From the NCBI GenBank assembly GCA_037176705.1, contig CM073890.1:93486591-93550590 (forward strand): a DNA stretch of 64,000 bases, read 5' to 3'. This DNA comes from Molossus alvarezi. Lineage: Eukaryota > Chordata > Mammalia > Chiroptera > Molossidae. Below, in pieces: positions 1-12,157 of the stretch. Every line of letters starts with the position of its first letter. The first letter of the stretch is position 1. The position numbers and the translations under genes were made by a program. The notes beneath the pieces were generated by a model. The model searched no databases. It had not been told where the DNA came from and saw only the letters and a list, made by a program, of their open reading frames with translations.

Positions 1-554
1 TGAGCACCGTTTCTGGCTAACAAACGTTGGCACATTTCAGTATGTGGCTGTGCATGCTTTTAGGATCTCACAAATAATTTTCCAAGAAGGATTAGGAATG
101 ATCAGGATACAGACCCTGAGACCAGCAGTTGCCAAAGTCACGAGAGGGGATCGGCACGGTCCAGAAAGCAATAGGAACCAAGCCACTGTTGACTTTCGGA
201 AACTTGGAGGGGGGGGAGTTGCATTTTCCTTTCAAAAGGCCCACAAATATTCTCCAAAATGTGAGAGCCGGGGCAGCTCCAGGGGCACAGGCAAGAGACC
301 CTGGGAGCCCCCCCCCACACACACACATGCTGCCTCCTCTCCTGCACCCGGTCTGCAGCCTTCCACCCTCTGCCTGGATTCAGCCCCAGGCCAGCTGGCC
401 TCTTTGGATGTCCAGCCACAAAGGTCTGTCTTCTTCTCTGCTCTTCTGGTCAGAACCTCAGGCTTCAGCATCTGCTGGGTCTCCCCCTCAGTCTTTCATT
501 TGGCCTCAGCTCCCCACCAAAGACAAAGGATGGGTTTGACTCCAGCTTCACCCT

Positions 555-700
555 CATTGTTAGGATATTATGGATAAATTACTTAACTTCTTTGACACTC
601 AAACTTCCCACTTGTAAATGGGGCTCCCACATTGTTAGGTTGTGAAGACTAATGTGAATAAAATATATACCAAGTATTTTGTAAAGTACTGAGAAGAAAA
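555..700 (+). mobile_element. MIR fragment
   Basis: 'aaattacttaacttctttga' and 'cttgtaaatggggctcccac' match the MIR core. Confidence 0.7.
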
Positions 701-879
701 ATAACTCAAAGCCCTCTTAGACATGTACCTTACTGACACGCAGTAAGTCTGCAGAGATATGTGTCAGGCTATTTTCTGATTAAAAACCTGTGCCATGGAA
801 CTGCTGTCCAATCCCCAAACACACCAGGGGATGTCCCGAGCAGTCCCCGGGGGCACCAGTGGGCTGTCTAGTTGGCTTC

Positions 880-1000
880 TGAGGAGAATCTGACATTTAC
901 CGTGTGCTCACTATGTCTAGGATCATGCCTGGGACCATCTCGTTTGATCCCCATTGAACTGGCATTAACCCAAGTTCCCTGACTTGTGTGGGGCAAATGG
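880..1000 (-). mobile_element. MIR-type fragment
   Basis: 'catttaccgtgtgctcacta' and 'tcgtttgatccccattgaac' resemble MIR/MIR3. Weak match. Confidence 0.45.
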
Positions 1001-1499
1001 AGCCACGTCTAAACTATTCATCCGAATGATCGTTTGTTACCATCCTCACTCAGCAGAACTTGATCCCAGCAAAGCACCTTTCACCTGCGCTTCTGGGGAG
1101 CCCCTGGGGTCCGGTGTCTTACGTGCATTCCCCCACGCTGCTGCCCCCTCCCTGCGCTGTCATCTGGCCCTGGCAAAGCGGCCCTGGGGAGAAGACGCCT
1201 TTCTCTCCTGCTATGTTCATTGATGGTGACCCTGTAACAAAGTGTCTTATGGAGTACTTGGCAAACAACCCTGTTAGCTCTGTGTCAGCTCTGCCCAGGA
1301 ATGGTTCCAACATGGGGGAGGGCCAAGGACAGATGAGCCACAGTGTACTCAGAACGGCTCCCTTCTCTGACATGGACACTCTGCCACTTGGTGAGCTCAC
1401 TGTGCTTGGCTCCTTGCGGCTCCTCCAGAAAGGCAGACTCCCCAACCCGGGGGTTCCCCGCTAGCTCACCAGACATGACTGCATCCTAGCGCAGACTCC

Positions 1500-1620
1500 A
1501 TGTACCCTCCCACTACACAGATGAAGAAACGAAGGCTTGGAGGGTCAAGTAACTTACCCAAGGTCACACAGCCAACAGGTGGCAGAGACAAGAGCCAAGC
1601 CCAGAGCGAAGTCCAAAGCC
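1500..1620 (-). mobile_element. MIR fragment, antisense
   Basis: 'cacagatgaagaaacgaagg' and 'acttacccaaggtcacacag' are the antisense MIR core. Confidence 0.8.
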
Positions 1621-1629
1621 CAAGTTCTT

Positions 1630-2655
1630 TCTGATCCGAATCCCATGATCAAAGTGGCAATGTGACATGTTGTTCTGACCCTGGCGTCCACACAGAAGGG
1701 CACGCTGTGCCGGTCACTGTTTACCGTACGTACTTGTCTCCTCCCAGCAGCTTAAGTTACTTTCTGCTCGGTTTCGGTTGGTAACTGTGCTTCAGTCATA
1801 AGGAAGTGGGGATCCCTTCCCATTTCACCCTCCTTCCCACCCCTAGCTGCCCTCTCCATAGACCTGCTCTTCATTTCAGTGTTATCTGGCTCATGGTTAA
1901 AAGTGCCCTGGTGCTTATGTAGATGACAGAACAAGCAAGACTTGGCCGCAGCCAAAAGCCCAGAGGCAGCTTAGCCAGTGTTAGCAGATCTGAGAAAAAC
2001 ACAAATCTCTTGACTCGGTTCCCAAAGCCCCACAACCTGACACCCTGCGCCAACCCTCTGCCTCAGCCTAAAGGTCCTGACCCTGAGTTCTTTACTCTGC
2101 CCCCCCCCCCAGCTATAGCCTGGTGCCCAGAGGGGTGGGGTCTGTGTCCTCATGCACCCACCAGACACAGCTGTCCCTCCCAGTCCATTCCAATGACCTG
2201 GTGTCTGCCTCTTCCTGATTGACACTCCAGTTTCCAGAGAGGACTGGAGCCTAGTCCTGGCCTCGGTCCCCTTAGCCAGGGCCTTGACCTTCTGCCTTGG
2301 CCTTGCCAACACTTTCCTTGGGGAGCTGAATACCCTTCTCCCCCAGATGCTGCCAGGAGACCTGACTATACCTAAACAAACCTCTCTCTCCCCTCCAGAA
2401 TAGAGGACCCCATTTCCTCTCCAGGCATGAGCTCCCAGACTCTAGCTGTGCTAGTTCCACTTGGCGTTTGAGAAAACTCTCTGGGGAGGGGGCAGGCACA
2501 CCAGCCTGTCTTGACCTGAGCTGACCACTTCCCAGGAACTCGGGGGTCAGGTGCCTGGCCACTTTATTTGGCAGGCTCCTTGGTTACCACCAGCTGAGAT
2601 TCTCGGGTGCTCGGGTCACTAGGGGAAGTGAGCTGCATTTCTTGAGGACCCTATT
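1630..2655. other. no gene or repeat recognised
   Basis: Unique-looking, moderately GC-rich DNA. The open frames on both strands have no family features. Confidence 0.5.
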
Positions 2656-2659
2656 ATAC

Positions 2660-2840
2660 ATCCGTAGAACTCCCACCCCCGTTCCCAGTCCTCCCGTTTT
2701 TGCTTTCTTTTTCTCCATAGCACTTGTTACCACTTTGATAGACTGATACACTCCATGGGAATTTAGTCGTCTTTGCTTGAACAGCGCCTGGCCTGTGGTT
2801 GGAGCTCAATAACTACCTGTTCAATGAATGACTGGAAGGC
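2660..2840 (+). mobile_element. L2/MIR3-type 3' end
   Basis: 'tagcacttgttaccactttg' and 'gtggttggagctcaataact'. Confidence 0.55.
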
Positions 2841-3403
2841 CCAGGGCCTTGGCAGGCAATGCCAGAGCACACATACCGAGGTGCTGGGGAAACCAGGAGT
2901 TCTCATATCTCAGTTGTCACAGAGCCCAGCTGCCTCAGGGCTGCCAAAAAGGATTTCCAAACCTCCTCGTCTTAGCCAGGGCAGTAAAATGTCTACAGGT
3001 GCTTCCCCGGTGCAGCTCTGGGCACCGCGAGAAATGCCAAGCCTCCAGGCAGCTTACCATTCGGCTCACCTCTGAGCCATCCACCCCACTGAAGACTGCC
3101 GGCTCCCCGGCGCAAGCCCTCAGCAGGCCTGCACAGCTTGCGGGACCTCCGTGCTCCCCCTGCTCCTTCCTTCCCAGACATGAGTCGGCCTTACTCACCT
3201 CCACATACCCGGTGCCCAGCACAGTGCAGAGAGGCTGCAAGTGGGTGATACATATCTGGTGACTAAATGAACGCCTGGCTTCCACATCCAGACAAAACCA
3301 GCCCTTTCTGAATTAATTGTGTGACTCAAACACCAGGGCATAATGAGTTTATTTCTTTGTATTGTGATTAATGATGCTTTTGTTCCAAAAAGTCTTCAAT
3401 TTG

Positions 3404-3656
3404 CCCTGGCCTGTTTGGCTCAGCAGTTAGAGCATCAGCCTGCTGTCCAGAGAGACCCAGGTTTAGTTCCCGCTAAGGGCATGTACCTCGGTTGCAGTTT
3501 GTCCCCGGCCCTGGTTGGGTCCTGCGGGTGGCAATCACTCACTGTGTCCCTTTCACATCGATGTTTCTCTCTCTCCCTCTCTCTCTTCCTCTCTTTCCCT
3601 CCCACTCTATCTGAACAAAAAAGTGGAAAAATGTCCTCAGGTGAGGACAAAAAAAA
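3404..3656 (+). mobile_element. VES SINE with TSD
   Basis: tRNA-derived head (A and B boxes), conserved middle, (TC)n and a tail ending in a short A run. Flanking direct repeats of AAAAAGTCTTCAATTT lie before the element and after its tail, so the insertion is fairly young. Confidence 0.9.
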
Positions 3657-4103
3657 AGTCTTCAATTCTGAGATTTAAGTTATCCCCTATGGAATAATAC
3701 TATTTACAAAAAGGCACAGCATAATTTTTAGAGTAAAACTGATGATTATGTTTCTTTTCTTAGACCTTAAGTATCTGTTTTTACTCAGGGATGACTTTTT
3801 TTTGTTTGTTTTTTAATTATGTGGAGTGCTTTATGATATTGAAAATAAAATTCTATAAAGAAAAGCTGATGCTGCCCTTCCCATCTCTCCTGGAATAAAT
3901 ACACTTTTTATGTGTTACAAAAGCTTTTTTTTTCACATCCCAAAACCGATTATCCAGGTTCTCTTGGATTTAGGATAGGGTGATTTATTTAAAAAGAGGA
4001 AATAATACACAGAGAAAAAATAAGACAGGTGTTGCCTTCACATTCACAAGAGGAGAGACTGAGCATTTTCTAAATAAAAACTATTCACAGATTGCACTAA
4101 GTT

Positions 4104-4104
4104 A

Positions 4105-4135
<31 letters not shown>

Positions 4136-4136
4136 T
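4104..4136. repeat. (AT)n microsatellite
   Basis: An ATATAT run with one TGTAT interruption, in the tail position of the antisense SINE. Confidence 0.9.
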
Positions 4137-4345
4137 TTACTTTATTGATTTTTACAGAGAGAGGAAGGGAGAGGAAAAAAGAGAGAGAAACATTGATAAG
4201 AGAGAACATCAGTTGGCTGCCTCCTGCATGCCCCTCACTGGGGATTTGGCCCACAACCTGGGCATGAGCCCTGACTGGGAATCGAACTGGTGACGGCTTG
4301 GTGCAACGGTCGATGCTCAACCACTGAGCCACACCGGTCAGGCCG
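4104..4345 (-). mobile_element. VES SINE, antisense, older subfamily
   Basis: Reverse-complement SINE with the head at the right (GAGCCACACCGGTCAGG). The flanking repeat is GATTGCACTAAGTT on the left and GATTGCACTCAGTT on the right. The former A-tail has become an (AT)n microsatellite at 4104-4136. Confidence 0.85.
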
Positions 4346-4349
4346 GATT

Positions 4350-6540
4350 GCACTCAGTTTTTAACCAGACTGGACATTTAGTTGATTATATCCCTCAAAT
4401 TCAATTATTAAAATTAATTTAATCAGTGTGATAAAATTTAAGAGGAGAAAAATTCCACTTCGATTTATGATTTTAAACATTATTTATCTACACTGATCAA
4501 CTTATGGGTAAATGCTTAGGTGCCGAGTCACTTCAGGCAGATGAACACCTTGAGCAGACAAAATTCATGTGCTTCGAAAGGCAAAAGAGAAAAACACACT
4601 GAAAATTTCAAAACATCATCCTTATTCCTGACAACATCTTTTAAGCATCTGAAACTAACCGTGCCAAAAGCCAGTCTACCCAGTTTAGCAAACCAGTGGA
4701 TTCCACTTGGGGTTTAGCTGGTTAGAGCCGGGTTTTAGTCACTTGCTGCATGGCGTCCTGACCGACATGGTAATGACAACGTCTAATTTACATTATTTGT
4801 GTGTCACTGGGTCCAGCTCCACTGGAAAATGGGCTAATTAAGTCCATTTAATGGTCAGATTGCTGCCATGGCTAGATCCTGACACGAGCAAGGCTGTTTG
4901 GAAGAGCCCCCCAGTCTGTTCCTGCACCCGCCGAGTGCACCGCCTCCTCTCACCTGGTGCGAGAAAAAGAACAAAGAAAGACCTTTCCTCTGGGTTATCT
5001 GGGGCGGAATGTCCTTTCTTCCCCTTCACCCCTGTGGAAGTTGTCCTGAGACCCCCTCTTTTTCTTCCCTGTTAACCCTTCCTGCTTCTCTACAAGCAGG
5101 TTTCAGTTTCCCACAGTAAAAAGACTGACACAAACCTCAACCAGCCTCCCAGCTGTGAGTTCCCCTTCCCTGCCCAACCAGCTCTCTGGAGCAGTGAGCT
5201 ATGCCCGCTGCCCTTGCTCTCGCCTTCCCGGACTGCACTTCTAACCCAGTGTGACTTGGTTTCTGCTCTCATGTCCCCATCGAAACCGGGGCCAGGGGAG
5301 TCATCAGTAGCTTTCTCAGAGTCAGATTCCAGGGGCACATTCCGGTGTTTGTGCTGGACATTTCTGTGGCATTTTTTTACCCCCATCCACTTCCTTACCT
5401 TAGAGAATCTCTTCATCTGGACTGCTTCGTGCCCTTTTGTTCTGGGTTTCTTCTCACTTCTTTGCCTCCTCCTCAGGTCCCTATTCGATCCTTAGAAGCT
5501 GGTGTCTGTTGGGGTTAAGTTTTTATCCATCTCATGATTTTCTCATTCTGCCCGCTCTCTCTGGGCCATCTCAACTCCACCCCCACTCCAGTGACCACCT
5601 ATATGTGACCATTGCCTGACGGGTGCTCCAGGCCTCTCTCCCCCCCTTGGCACCCACGTTCCTAACTGCCTCCTGGAGGTCTTCTCTGGAAGCCCCACTG
5701 GCACGTAAAGAATATGTTTAAACACACCATCTTCCTCTCAGACCAGTTTCTATTCCTCTACTTGTTTCCACAGCAACTTTTATCATCATCCACGAACCTG
5801 CACAAAAGACCTAGGGTCCTCCTGGATTCTTACTTTCCTTTCCCCGTGCCCTGTTTACCAGCACAGAGTCTGGGACCTGGCAGTGCATAATGTATGACTC
5901 GAAGCAGTGTGTGTAGATGGATGAGTGAACTATGGGAACACACAAAACCAGGGCTTTTACTTGAGTCTAAAACTTGACATTTTACCTTCCACAGTTTTTC
6001 ACTTCTCCATGAACATCCTTGTCCCAGATGATCTTCAACTCTGATGATCTATGATTCCAGACTACTCCAGCCGGACACCTTGGGCATTTAACCACCATTC
6101 CTTCTGATCTGTTTAATCCCATCTCTCCTTTTGGTGCCTGTTCTGCCTAGAAAAAGAGGAGAGAGGCTCCTGAGATAAAGTAGGACATAAAACATCAATT
6201 ACACCACCTTGCAGAACACATTTCACCCTGATAAGAGGTCCCCATGTATCTTTGCAGCCACCATGAGTCACAGTGAGAGCTGGGAGGGGAGAGAGGGGCG
6301 AGGGAGGGGAAAGGGTGGGGGCCGCTGAAGGGAAGATAAACAGGCCATTTCCTCCTTTCCCTGTCATGCCAGGTCATGCAACCCGGTGTGAGCCTGCCCC
6401 GTGCTGCACGCAGGAAAGCACCTTCCCTATCCCGCATGACTTCTCTCTGGTAATGAGTACCGTGCTCATCTCATGAATGCTTGTGTGCTTAGCACTTTTT
6501 GCTTCTCAAAACATTGCACAAATATCTGAGTGACTTCCAC
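4350..6540. other. no gene or clear repeat recognised
   Basis: Pyrimidine-rich stretches between 5000 and 5800 are faintly L2-like but not assignable. There is no splice-bounded frame. Confidence 0.45.
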
Positions 6541-6730
6541 GTGCAGGCATAGTGCTAAGCAATGTGCACTTGACCTCATTTAAGCCTGAGACCCTAGCAG
6601 ATAGGTCCTATTTTTATCTCTTACTTGTGGACCGGAAACTAGGGGAGTGGAGAGGTTATTTGCATCGCTAAGGCCATCCAGCTAGTACTGTAGTCCTGCA
6701 AATCACCAGCTCAAACCCAGGCCCGCCTTG
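6540..6730 (-). mobile_element. MIR fragment, antisense
   Basis: GACCTCATTTAAGCCTGAGA, then 'agataggtcctatttttatc' and 'gccatccagctagtactgta'. Confidence 0.6.
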
Positions 6731-6899
6731 GTGGCCATGGTTACAACTACTTCTGATGTATCATGGTTATCTTTTGTCCGCATGTGCACTGAGTGCACAG
6801 TATCCAGGAGCTTGGTAAGTGTGCCTAAACCATGCCACTAAGCGCTGGATCTGGTCCCAGCTGCCAGAATCCAAAAACGCAGCATTGGTGATTTCCTAC

Positions 6900-6995
6900 T
6901 GATTGTTTGGACCTCAATTGCCTCATCTGTGAAATGGAGGGACAAAGCAGGTGTTCTCTAAGAAACCTGTGCCTTCAGCATTCTGTGACTCTCTT
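6900..6995 (+). mobile_element. MIR fragment
   Basis: 'tttggacctcaattgcctca' and 'tctgtgaaatggagggacaa'. Confidence 0.65.
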
Positions 6996-7161
6996 TCACT
7001 AGTGCAGTGTTCCCAACGTGCTGTTAGGAAAGCGGGCAGCGAGCAAAAGTAAGACAGCTGGGTTCTCAGCCTGGGGGCCCCACAGCCTCAGGTCTGACGA
7101 ATGCGCCGTCCCCTGCCCCCCTCCCCCGCCCCCCAGAGTCCGGAGCAGATGCGCCCCTCTC

Positions 7162-7173
7162 TGCGCATGCGCC
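7162..7173. promoter_or_regulatory. NRF1-type binding site
   Basis: TGCGCATGCGCC matches the known NRF1 palindrome TGCGCATGCGCA at 11 of 12 positions. It lies inside the CpG island, where NRF1 sites are typically functional. Occupancy is inferred. Confidence 0.5.
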
Positions 7174-7435
7174 CCTGACCACCAGCCGTTTGCGCTGGGT
7201 GCAGATGCGACTCCCTCCCCGGCGCTGGGAAATCAGTTCCCTGCTGGGGATGGGGATCCTGCCGGGAGCGAAAGGGCCCCACGGAGGAGGTGCCTGGGCC
7301 TCGTTAGGAAACGCCACAGCCTTTCCCAACCCCCCGAGGAAGCTGTTCCGGGTGCGGGAGGGCGCGTTCCAGCCCCCGCGCGGGACGTTCCAGGCGGCAC
7401 AGGCCGTCCCTGCCCAGCCCGGGAACCGCGCTGCG

Positions 7436-7486
7436 GGCTGCGGGCTGCGGGCTGCGGGCTGCGGGCTGCGGGCTGCGGGCTGCGGA
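7436..7486 (+). repeat. CTGCGGG heptamer tandem repeat, about 7 copies, G4-prone
   Basis: The unit CTGCGGG repeats about seven times without interruption. On the plus strand this gives GGG runs separated by four-base loops (CTGC), which satisfies the G-quadruplex pattern several times over. It sits about 60-100 bases upstream of the short ATG frame, within the CpG island. Confidence 0.85.
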
Positions 7487-7542
7487 GCGGGCGGCGGCGT
7501 GGGGAGGGGAGCGCCCGCAGCCGGGCTCGGAAAGCCGGGAGG

Positions 7543-7587
7543 ATGTCCTCTCAGAACCACACTGCTGATTCAAGTAAAATCGTCTAA
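7543..7587 (+). other. short ATG frame with possible splice donor at CpG-island edge
   Basis: An ATG at 7543 in good context (A at -3) opens MSSQNHTADSSKIV before TAA at 7585. If the GT at 7574-7575 (CAA|GTAAAA) is a splice donor, the frame would be an 11-codon first coding exon leading to a downstream exon. Without splicing it is only a micro-ORF. No matching downstream exon was identified, so this may be a 5' exon of a noncoding RNA. Confidence 0.3.
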
Positions 7588-7776
7588 GGTCACTGAGGGC
7601 TTTTGTCCCACCGGTGGTGGGGTACGCGAGGTGCGAGGCGTCACCTGATGGTGTGAGCTGCTGAGAGGCAGTGACCACGCAGGGAGGCCCGCAGTCACTG
7701 CTGCTTGGGGATAAATACAACTCGGGCAGCTATTTTTACACCGGGGGAAACACGGAGTGTGCGCGTGCATGTGTGT

Positions 7777-7805
7777 GAGTGAGTGTGTGTGTGTGTGTGT
7801 GTGTT
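7777..7805. repeat. (GT)n microsatellite
   Basis: 'gtgtgagtgagtgtgtgtgt' followed by more GT units, 200 bases beyond the CpG island. Confidence 0.9.
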
Positions 7806-8559
7806 GGGACAGGGATGACATAGGAGAGGACATGGAGCCAGAGCACATGCGGCCTTTTCCCTACTCATCTCATGACCTTATTCCTCTTCCGCTGCAGAGT
7901 TCCTCCCCAGAATCTAAGGTTTTTAATTTTATTGTTATTTTTTAAATCAGTGGAGGAAAAAGGATGCTAATCAAAAAGTTCCTTAAATGGTGAAAATAAA
8001 TGAGATATCAGCATGCTGAATTTGCCTTTTGATCTCCTCACCGTTCATTTCCTTGTTTGCCGTGGTTTGAATATCCAGGGCAGAGGTTACTGATCCGAGT
8101 TTGCTGTTCCCTAGGCAGGGAAGGCAGATGTCCCCTGAGTGGGCTGGAGGAGACAGGAAGGAGAGCCTTTCCACCAAGAGGCCAAACAGGTTATCACTTT
8201 TGGTTTTTGGATTTTGTCCTGTTAGGACCTGAAGTCCTGATTCTGCGGGGTTTTTTTTTCAGTCCATGTAAACAATGGGAAGGCAGAAGGTTGTCCAGAA
8301 AGGGTGGTTGCTTTGCATTTTAGCTGATGGGAAGGTGGGGGGTGCGCAGCCTGTGCCTCTGTCAGAATACTTGCAGTGCGGAGCCCCCCTCCCCCTCCCA
8401 GGAGTGTGGTGTGGGAGACAGCTGCTTGAGGACTCGCTGCTGACAGCGGTTCATTTCAGATCACTCAGTTTACTTAGATGTCACTTCACTTCCTTTCATT
8501 TTCTCCCCAAGCCCTAAGACCTCTGGAGCAGGAGGCACTGAAATAATTTTAAAAATTAG

Positions 8560-8795
8560 CCCTGGCCAGTTTGGCTCAGCGGTTAGAGCATCGGCCTGCG
8601 GTCCGGAGAGACCCGGGTTCGGTTCCCGCTTAGGGCATGTACCTCGGTTGCAGTTTGTCCACGGCCCTGGTTGGTCTGTGGGTGGCAACCACTCGATGTG
8701 TCCCTTTCACGTCAATGTTTCTCTCTCTCTCTCCCTCCCACTCTATCTGAACAAAATATTGAAAAATGTCCTCGGGTGAGGATTAAAAAAAAAAA
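8560..8795 (+). mobile_element. VES SINE
   Basis: Complete head and tail with conserved A and B boxes. Short flanking duplication AAAAATTA. Confidence 0.88.
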
Positions 8796-8799
8796 ATTA

Positions 8800-10470
8800 A
8801 AGGTATGAACTAACCTAAAATTAAAGTGAAGCTGTAGAGACTCACTATCTCAAGGGTTTGCTTAGGTGATCTTTTAGCAGTTTCCCTTTTGAGAATTTTG
8901 GAGGCGAAAACAAAACAACACAAAACAAAACAGCAAAAGACAACCTTCACTGAGGAGGAGAGGCTACCTGGAAAACTTTTTGATTTGTCACTTCTAAGGT
9001 TCACCAGATAAGAATAAGAATAGAAGGTGGGAATGTATGGGGTGGGAGTGGAGGGTTTAAATGTGCTTCATCTGTGACGAATGTCTCCACCAGTGTGAAA
9101 AAAAGTTACCTTTGCCTTCTGCAAAGGGCAGTGGGAATTCGAAGTTGTGGGGAAGCATCCCCACCCAGAAGCCACCACAGCCTCCTCGAGTTCCAGCACA
9201 GCGAGGCCCATAGATATGCATCTGCTTCTTCCAAAGGCAGGTCAGAGAAGACGGTACTTCAAGGAGATAACACAATGCAGAAGCTCTTTCAGGGCAGAAA
9301 CCCCCAAACATCCTCACTATCCGTGTGCCAGTTCCTTCTTAGCCAAGTTTGAGGGGAGATGCCCCCCAATGATCATTATTATTTTTTGTTCTCATATATG
9401 TTTTTTTGCTTTAAAAAACATAGTAGAAGTTCTCTGTCCAATTGGATGCCGAGCCGGAGAGTTCTCAGACTACCAAAAACAGTGGGAGCAGAGCCGTCCA
9501 CGTGCACCCCACAGGACAGTTCCAAGCTAGCCCTTCTCCTCCACTCCCCACAGAGTAGATGATAGTGCCATGTGGTACACTTCAAATGAGGGCAAGGTGC
9601 CCTCCCCACCACCCCCAGTTACCTTTCCCTGCCTGTCACTCTACATCCATAGCAACTAACCTGAGTCTGAAAATCAGAAAGACAGGTTCCTGAAGAGATG
9701 AGATCTCGCAAGATATTAGTACCAACAATCTGCCTTTGTGGATTTATCAGAGAGCACATTTATTTGTAAGAAAATAAATCTGAACTGTAAGAGTTCAAAA
9801 ATCACTTTCATTTTTTTGTAACGTATTGTAAGAAAAAAGGGTTCCGGAAGTGGCAACTTAATTTGTATCTAATTTTGGCAAAATAATTGCAGACTGCTTC
9901 CAGTTTGAGTGAGCAGCATGGTACAGCTCCCAGTAGTTACTTATTTTAGTAGCTGTCTGTCTCTCAGGATGAGTGCTGGCTATTTTCGGTTGCATGTGGG
10001 AAAACCAGGGGCACCGCCTCGCCGTGGCAAGTTGGCATCGCATGTGTGGGCTGTCAGCCATGATATTTAGTTCCACTCAGACTCATTTCTAATTTCCAGT
10101 TGGCGTGTGACCTTTTCCTTTATTCAATTTGGGGTCCCGATTACTTCCTTTCTCTGCCTCTCTACCTTCCCACCTATCTCTACCCACATAGGCAGCTTTA
10201 GGCTGAATCCATCTCATAATAAGAGCGTGAGTGCCAAGTGGGTCGTGTAAAATCTGTAGGGAGAGATGTGAAATGAAGCACACTGTTCTCCAGGGCTCCT
10301 AGGGACCAGAGTGTACCTGTCTACGAACACAAAGTAAAATGCAGTGAAATCATACGTCTCTCTGTAATTTATGCTGACTGGGATAATGCCAAGATCAGGA
10401 CTGAAATAGCTTTGGTATATGTGGCATAAGTAAGCCACCTTTAAAGTGACCTTAGTGGTCCTCATCTGCT
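8800..10470. other. no gene or repeat recognised
   Basis: AT-moderate unique DNA. Short frames only. Confidence 0.5.
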
Positions 10471-10915
10471 AGTATCACACCCTGTGTAAACCCCGTTTGC
10501 ACGGGGGCTGAACCTAGTGACCCGCTAATCAAATAGAACATAACAAAAGTGATGGGATGTTAGGTGACAAAAAGACTATGCCTTTCTTATTCATCCCTCT
10601 CTTTCTCTCTGCCTCTGTGCCAACTGCCATTGTGTGAGCTGCCCTATGGAGAACCCCAGGTGGCAAGGAACCGACTTCTGAGACCCGCCAACAGCCACAA
10701 GCGTAAGCCAGGAAGGTGAGCTGCCCTCCAAACCTTGAGATGACTGTGGCCCTGGCTGCACCTTGATGGCAGCCTGTGACACTGTGAGCCAGCGGACCTT
10801 TGCACTATGTCCAGATTCATGATTACAGAAACTGAGAGATAATATATGTCTGTTGTTTCAAGCACCTAAGTTTTAGGGTAGTTTTTATACTGCAATAGAA
10901 ATGTTAATAAATACT
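10470..10915 (+). mobile_element. MLT1-like LTR, older
   Basis: AGAACATAACAAAAGTGATG, then GCACCTTGATGGCAGCCTGTG and TATGTCTGTTGTTTCAAGCA resemble MLT1J/K-type LTRs. Divergence is high. Confidence 0.6.
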
Positions 10916-10924
10916 AATATTTCC

Positions 10925-11375
10925 TAAGCAGGGAGTTAAGACCTCCAGTGACCCCACCAGAGCTGTCTCCAGTTTCACCTCTTGCTACAGCCCCACCATC
11001 ACCCCTGGGGCCACTTTTTGACCGTGCCTCACTCCTATGTATCTTTGTGTCTTTGTATGTGCTGTTCCTTGGGCCTGAAACAAGTATCTCCAGATACATC
11101 CCTGCATACCCTTGACACGTGCCTCAGGTGTGGCCTCTGGAAAGCCTTCCTAACTCAGCGGGGCAGAGCTCCTGTCCCCTGCCCTGGGGTCCCCACAGCA
11201 CTTTGCCCCTGTGATTGCTGCAGCAGATCACACTGTGCTGTCCTGATGGGTAGACCTGCGAGGTTGCATCTCCTGCAGGGCAGGAAGCTTTTCTCCATCA
11301 TCCAACCCCTACTGCTTAGCACAGCACAGCAGCGAAACACCGTTCCTGGAACAAATCAATGACTGTTGCAGAAGT
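10925..11375 (+). mobile_element. L2 fragment
   Basis: 'tttgtatgtgctgttccttg', 'gaaagccttcctaactcagc' and 'cagggcaggaagcttttctc' follow the L2 3' order. Confidence 0.7.
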
Positions 11376-11944
11376 AAGGGTCTGGGAAGAAGATAGCATG
11401 TGGTAGCCAGTTTCACTTCCAGCTGATGCAGGGATCCTACCACAGCAGCCTCTGAGTGTGGTAGGAGACTGCTTGGTTTAATTGGACAATGCATGGATTG
11501 GGGGCATGCAGTCAGCAGCCCTGATGCTGAAGCAGCCTTTAGCGATGTGAAGTGCTGGTCCCCACTCCTCGGCCCCTCAGCTAAGGTCCTGGGAGCTTAG
11601 AAGTGAACAGTTTTGTCATTTGAGTTGTTTTCATCATTGCAGCCCGTGACCTTTGAGTTGATATGTTCCAGGTGTCACAGACATTCCTTTCTTTTAATTT
11701 TAGAGAAACCTAGAAAGAAACCATGAAGGCATCCGTAGGGTCAACCTGAATGAGGGGAACGTCGTACTTGTATCCCAGGTGGTTTCTGGCCCGTGAGAGA
11801 GAGGCTCGTTGTAGGGGAGGCTGTTGGAAGTCCATACGGGTGTGGAGTACATTGTGCGCCCACCTCCTCATCACCGTGTCCTGGCGATTAGACCTTCTGA
11901 ATAGAATCTTCCCCTTTCTCTCCTCTGTTGCTCTTCCCCTAGCA

Positions 11945-12149
11945 TTTTTTTTTAAACAGAGAGAATGAGAGGGAGATAGAAACAGTAATGTGAAAGATGT
12001 GAGCGGTGAACATAGATCAGCTGCTCCCTGCATGCCCCTACCAGGGATGGATCCCGCAACCTGGGCATGTGCCCTGACTGGGAATCAAACCAGCAACCCT
12101 TCAGTGCCTGGGATGACACCCAACCAGCTGAGCCACAGCAGCCAGGGCA
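11945..12149 (-). mobile_element. VES-related SINE, antisense, diverged
   Basis: The reverse complement shows the SINE order (head CCCTGGCTGCTGTGGCTCAGC, then the GGGCACATGCCCAGG region) with many substitutions, so it is an older copy. Confidence 0.75.
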
Positions 12150-12157
12150 CTGTTCTC

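Larger units (their letters stand above)
7020..7575. promoter_or_regulatory. CpG island, candidate bidirectional or plus-strand promoter
   Basis: CpG dinucleotides are dense here (for example around 7140-7210, 7340-7440 and 7480-7535) and rare in the flanking kilobases. GC runs such as CCCCGCCCC are Sp1-like, and there is an NRF1-type palindrome at 7162-7173. No TATA box stands out, as is usual for CpG-island promoters. The island ends at the short ATG frame at 7543. Which gene it serves cannot be read from this window. Confidence 0.6.

Noticed and set aside
3343..3678. Frames within SINE copies such as 3343-3678, 39410-39661 and 53036-53275
   Set aside because: Recurrent peptide patterns (for example LERRPAVRRDPG) are translations of the VES head and are not genes.
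7018..7648. Long CpG-island frames (138-189 codons)
   Set aside because: Ala/Gly/Pro/Arg-rich products of GC-rich DNA and the heptamer repeat, open on both strands.
8560..8640. tRNA-gene-like sequences at SINE heads
   Set aside because: A and B boxes are present but the rest of the cloverleaf is not; these are SINE internal promoters, not tRNA genes.
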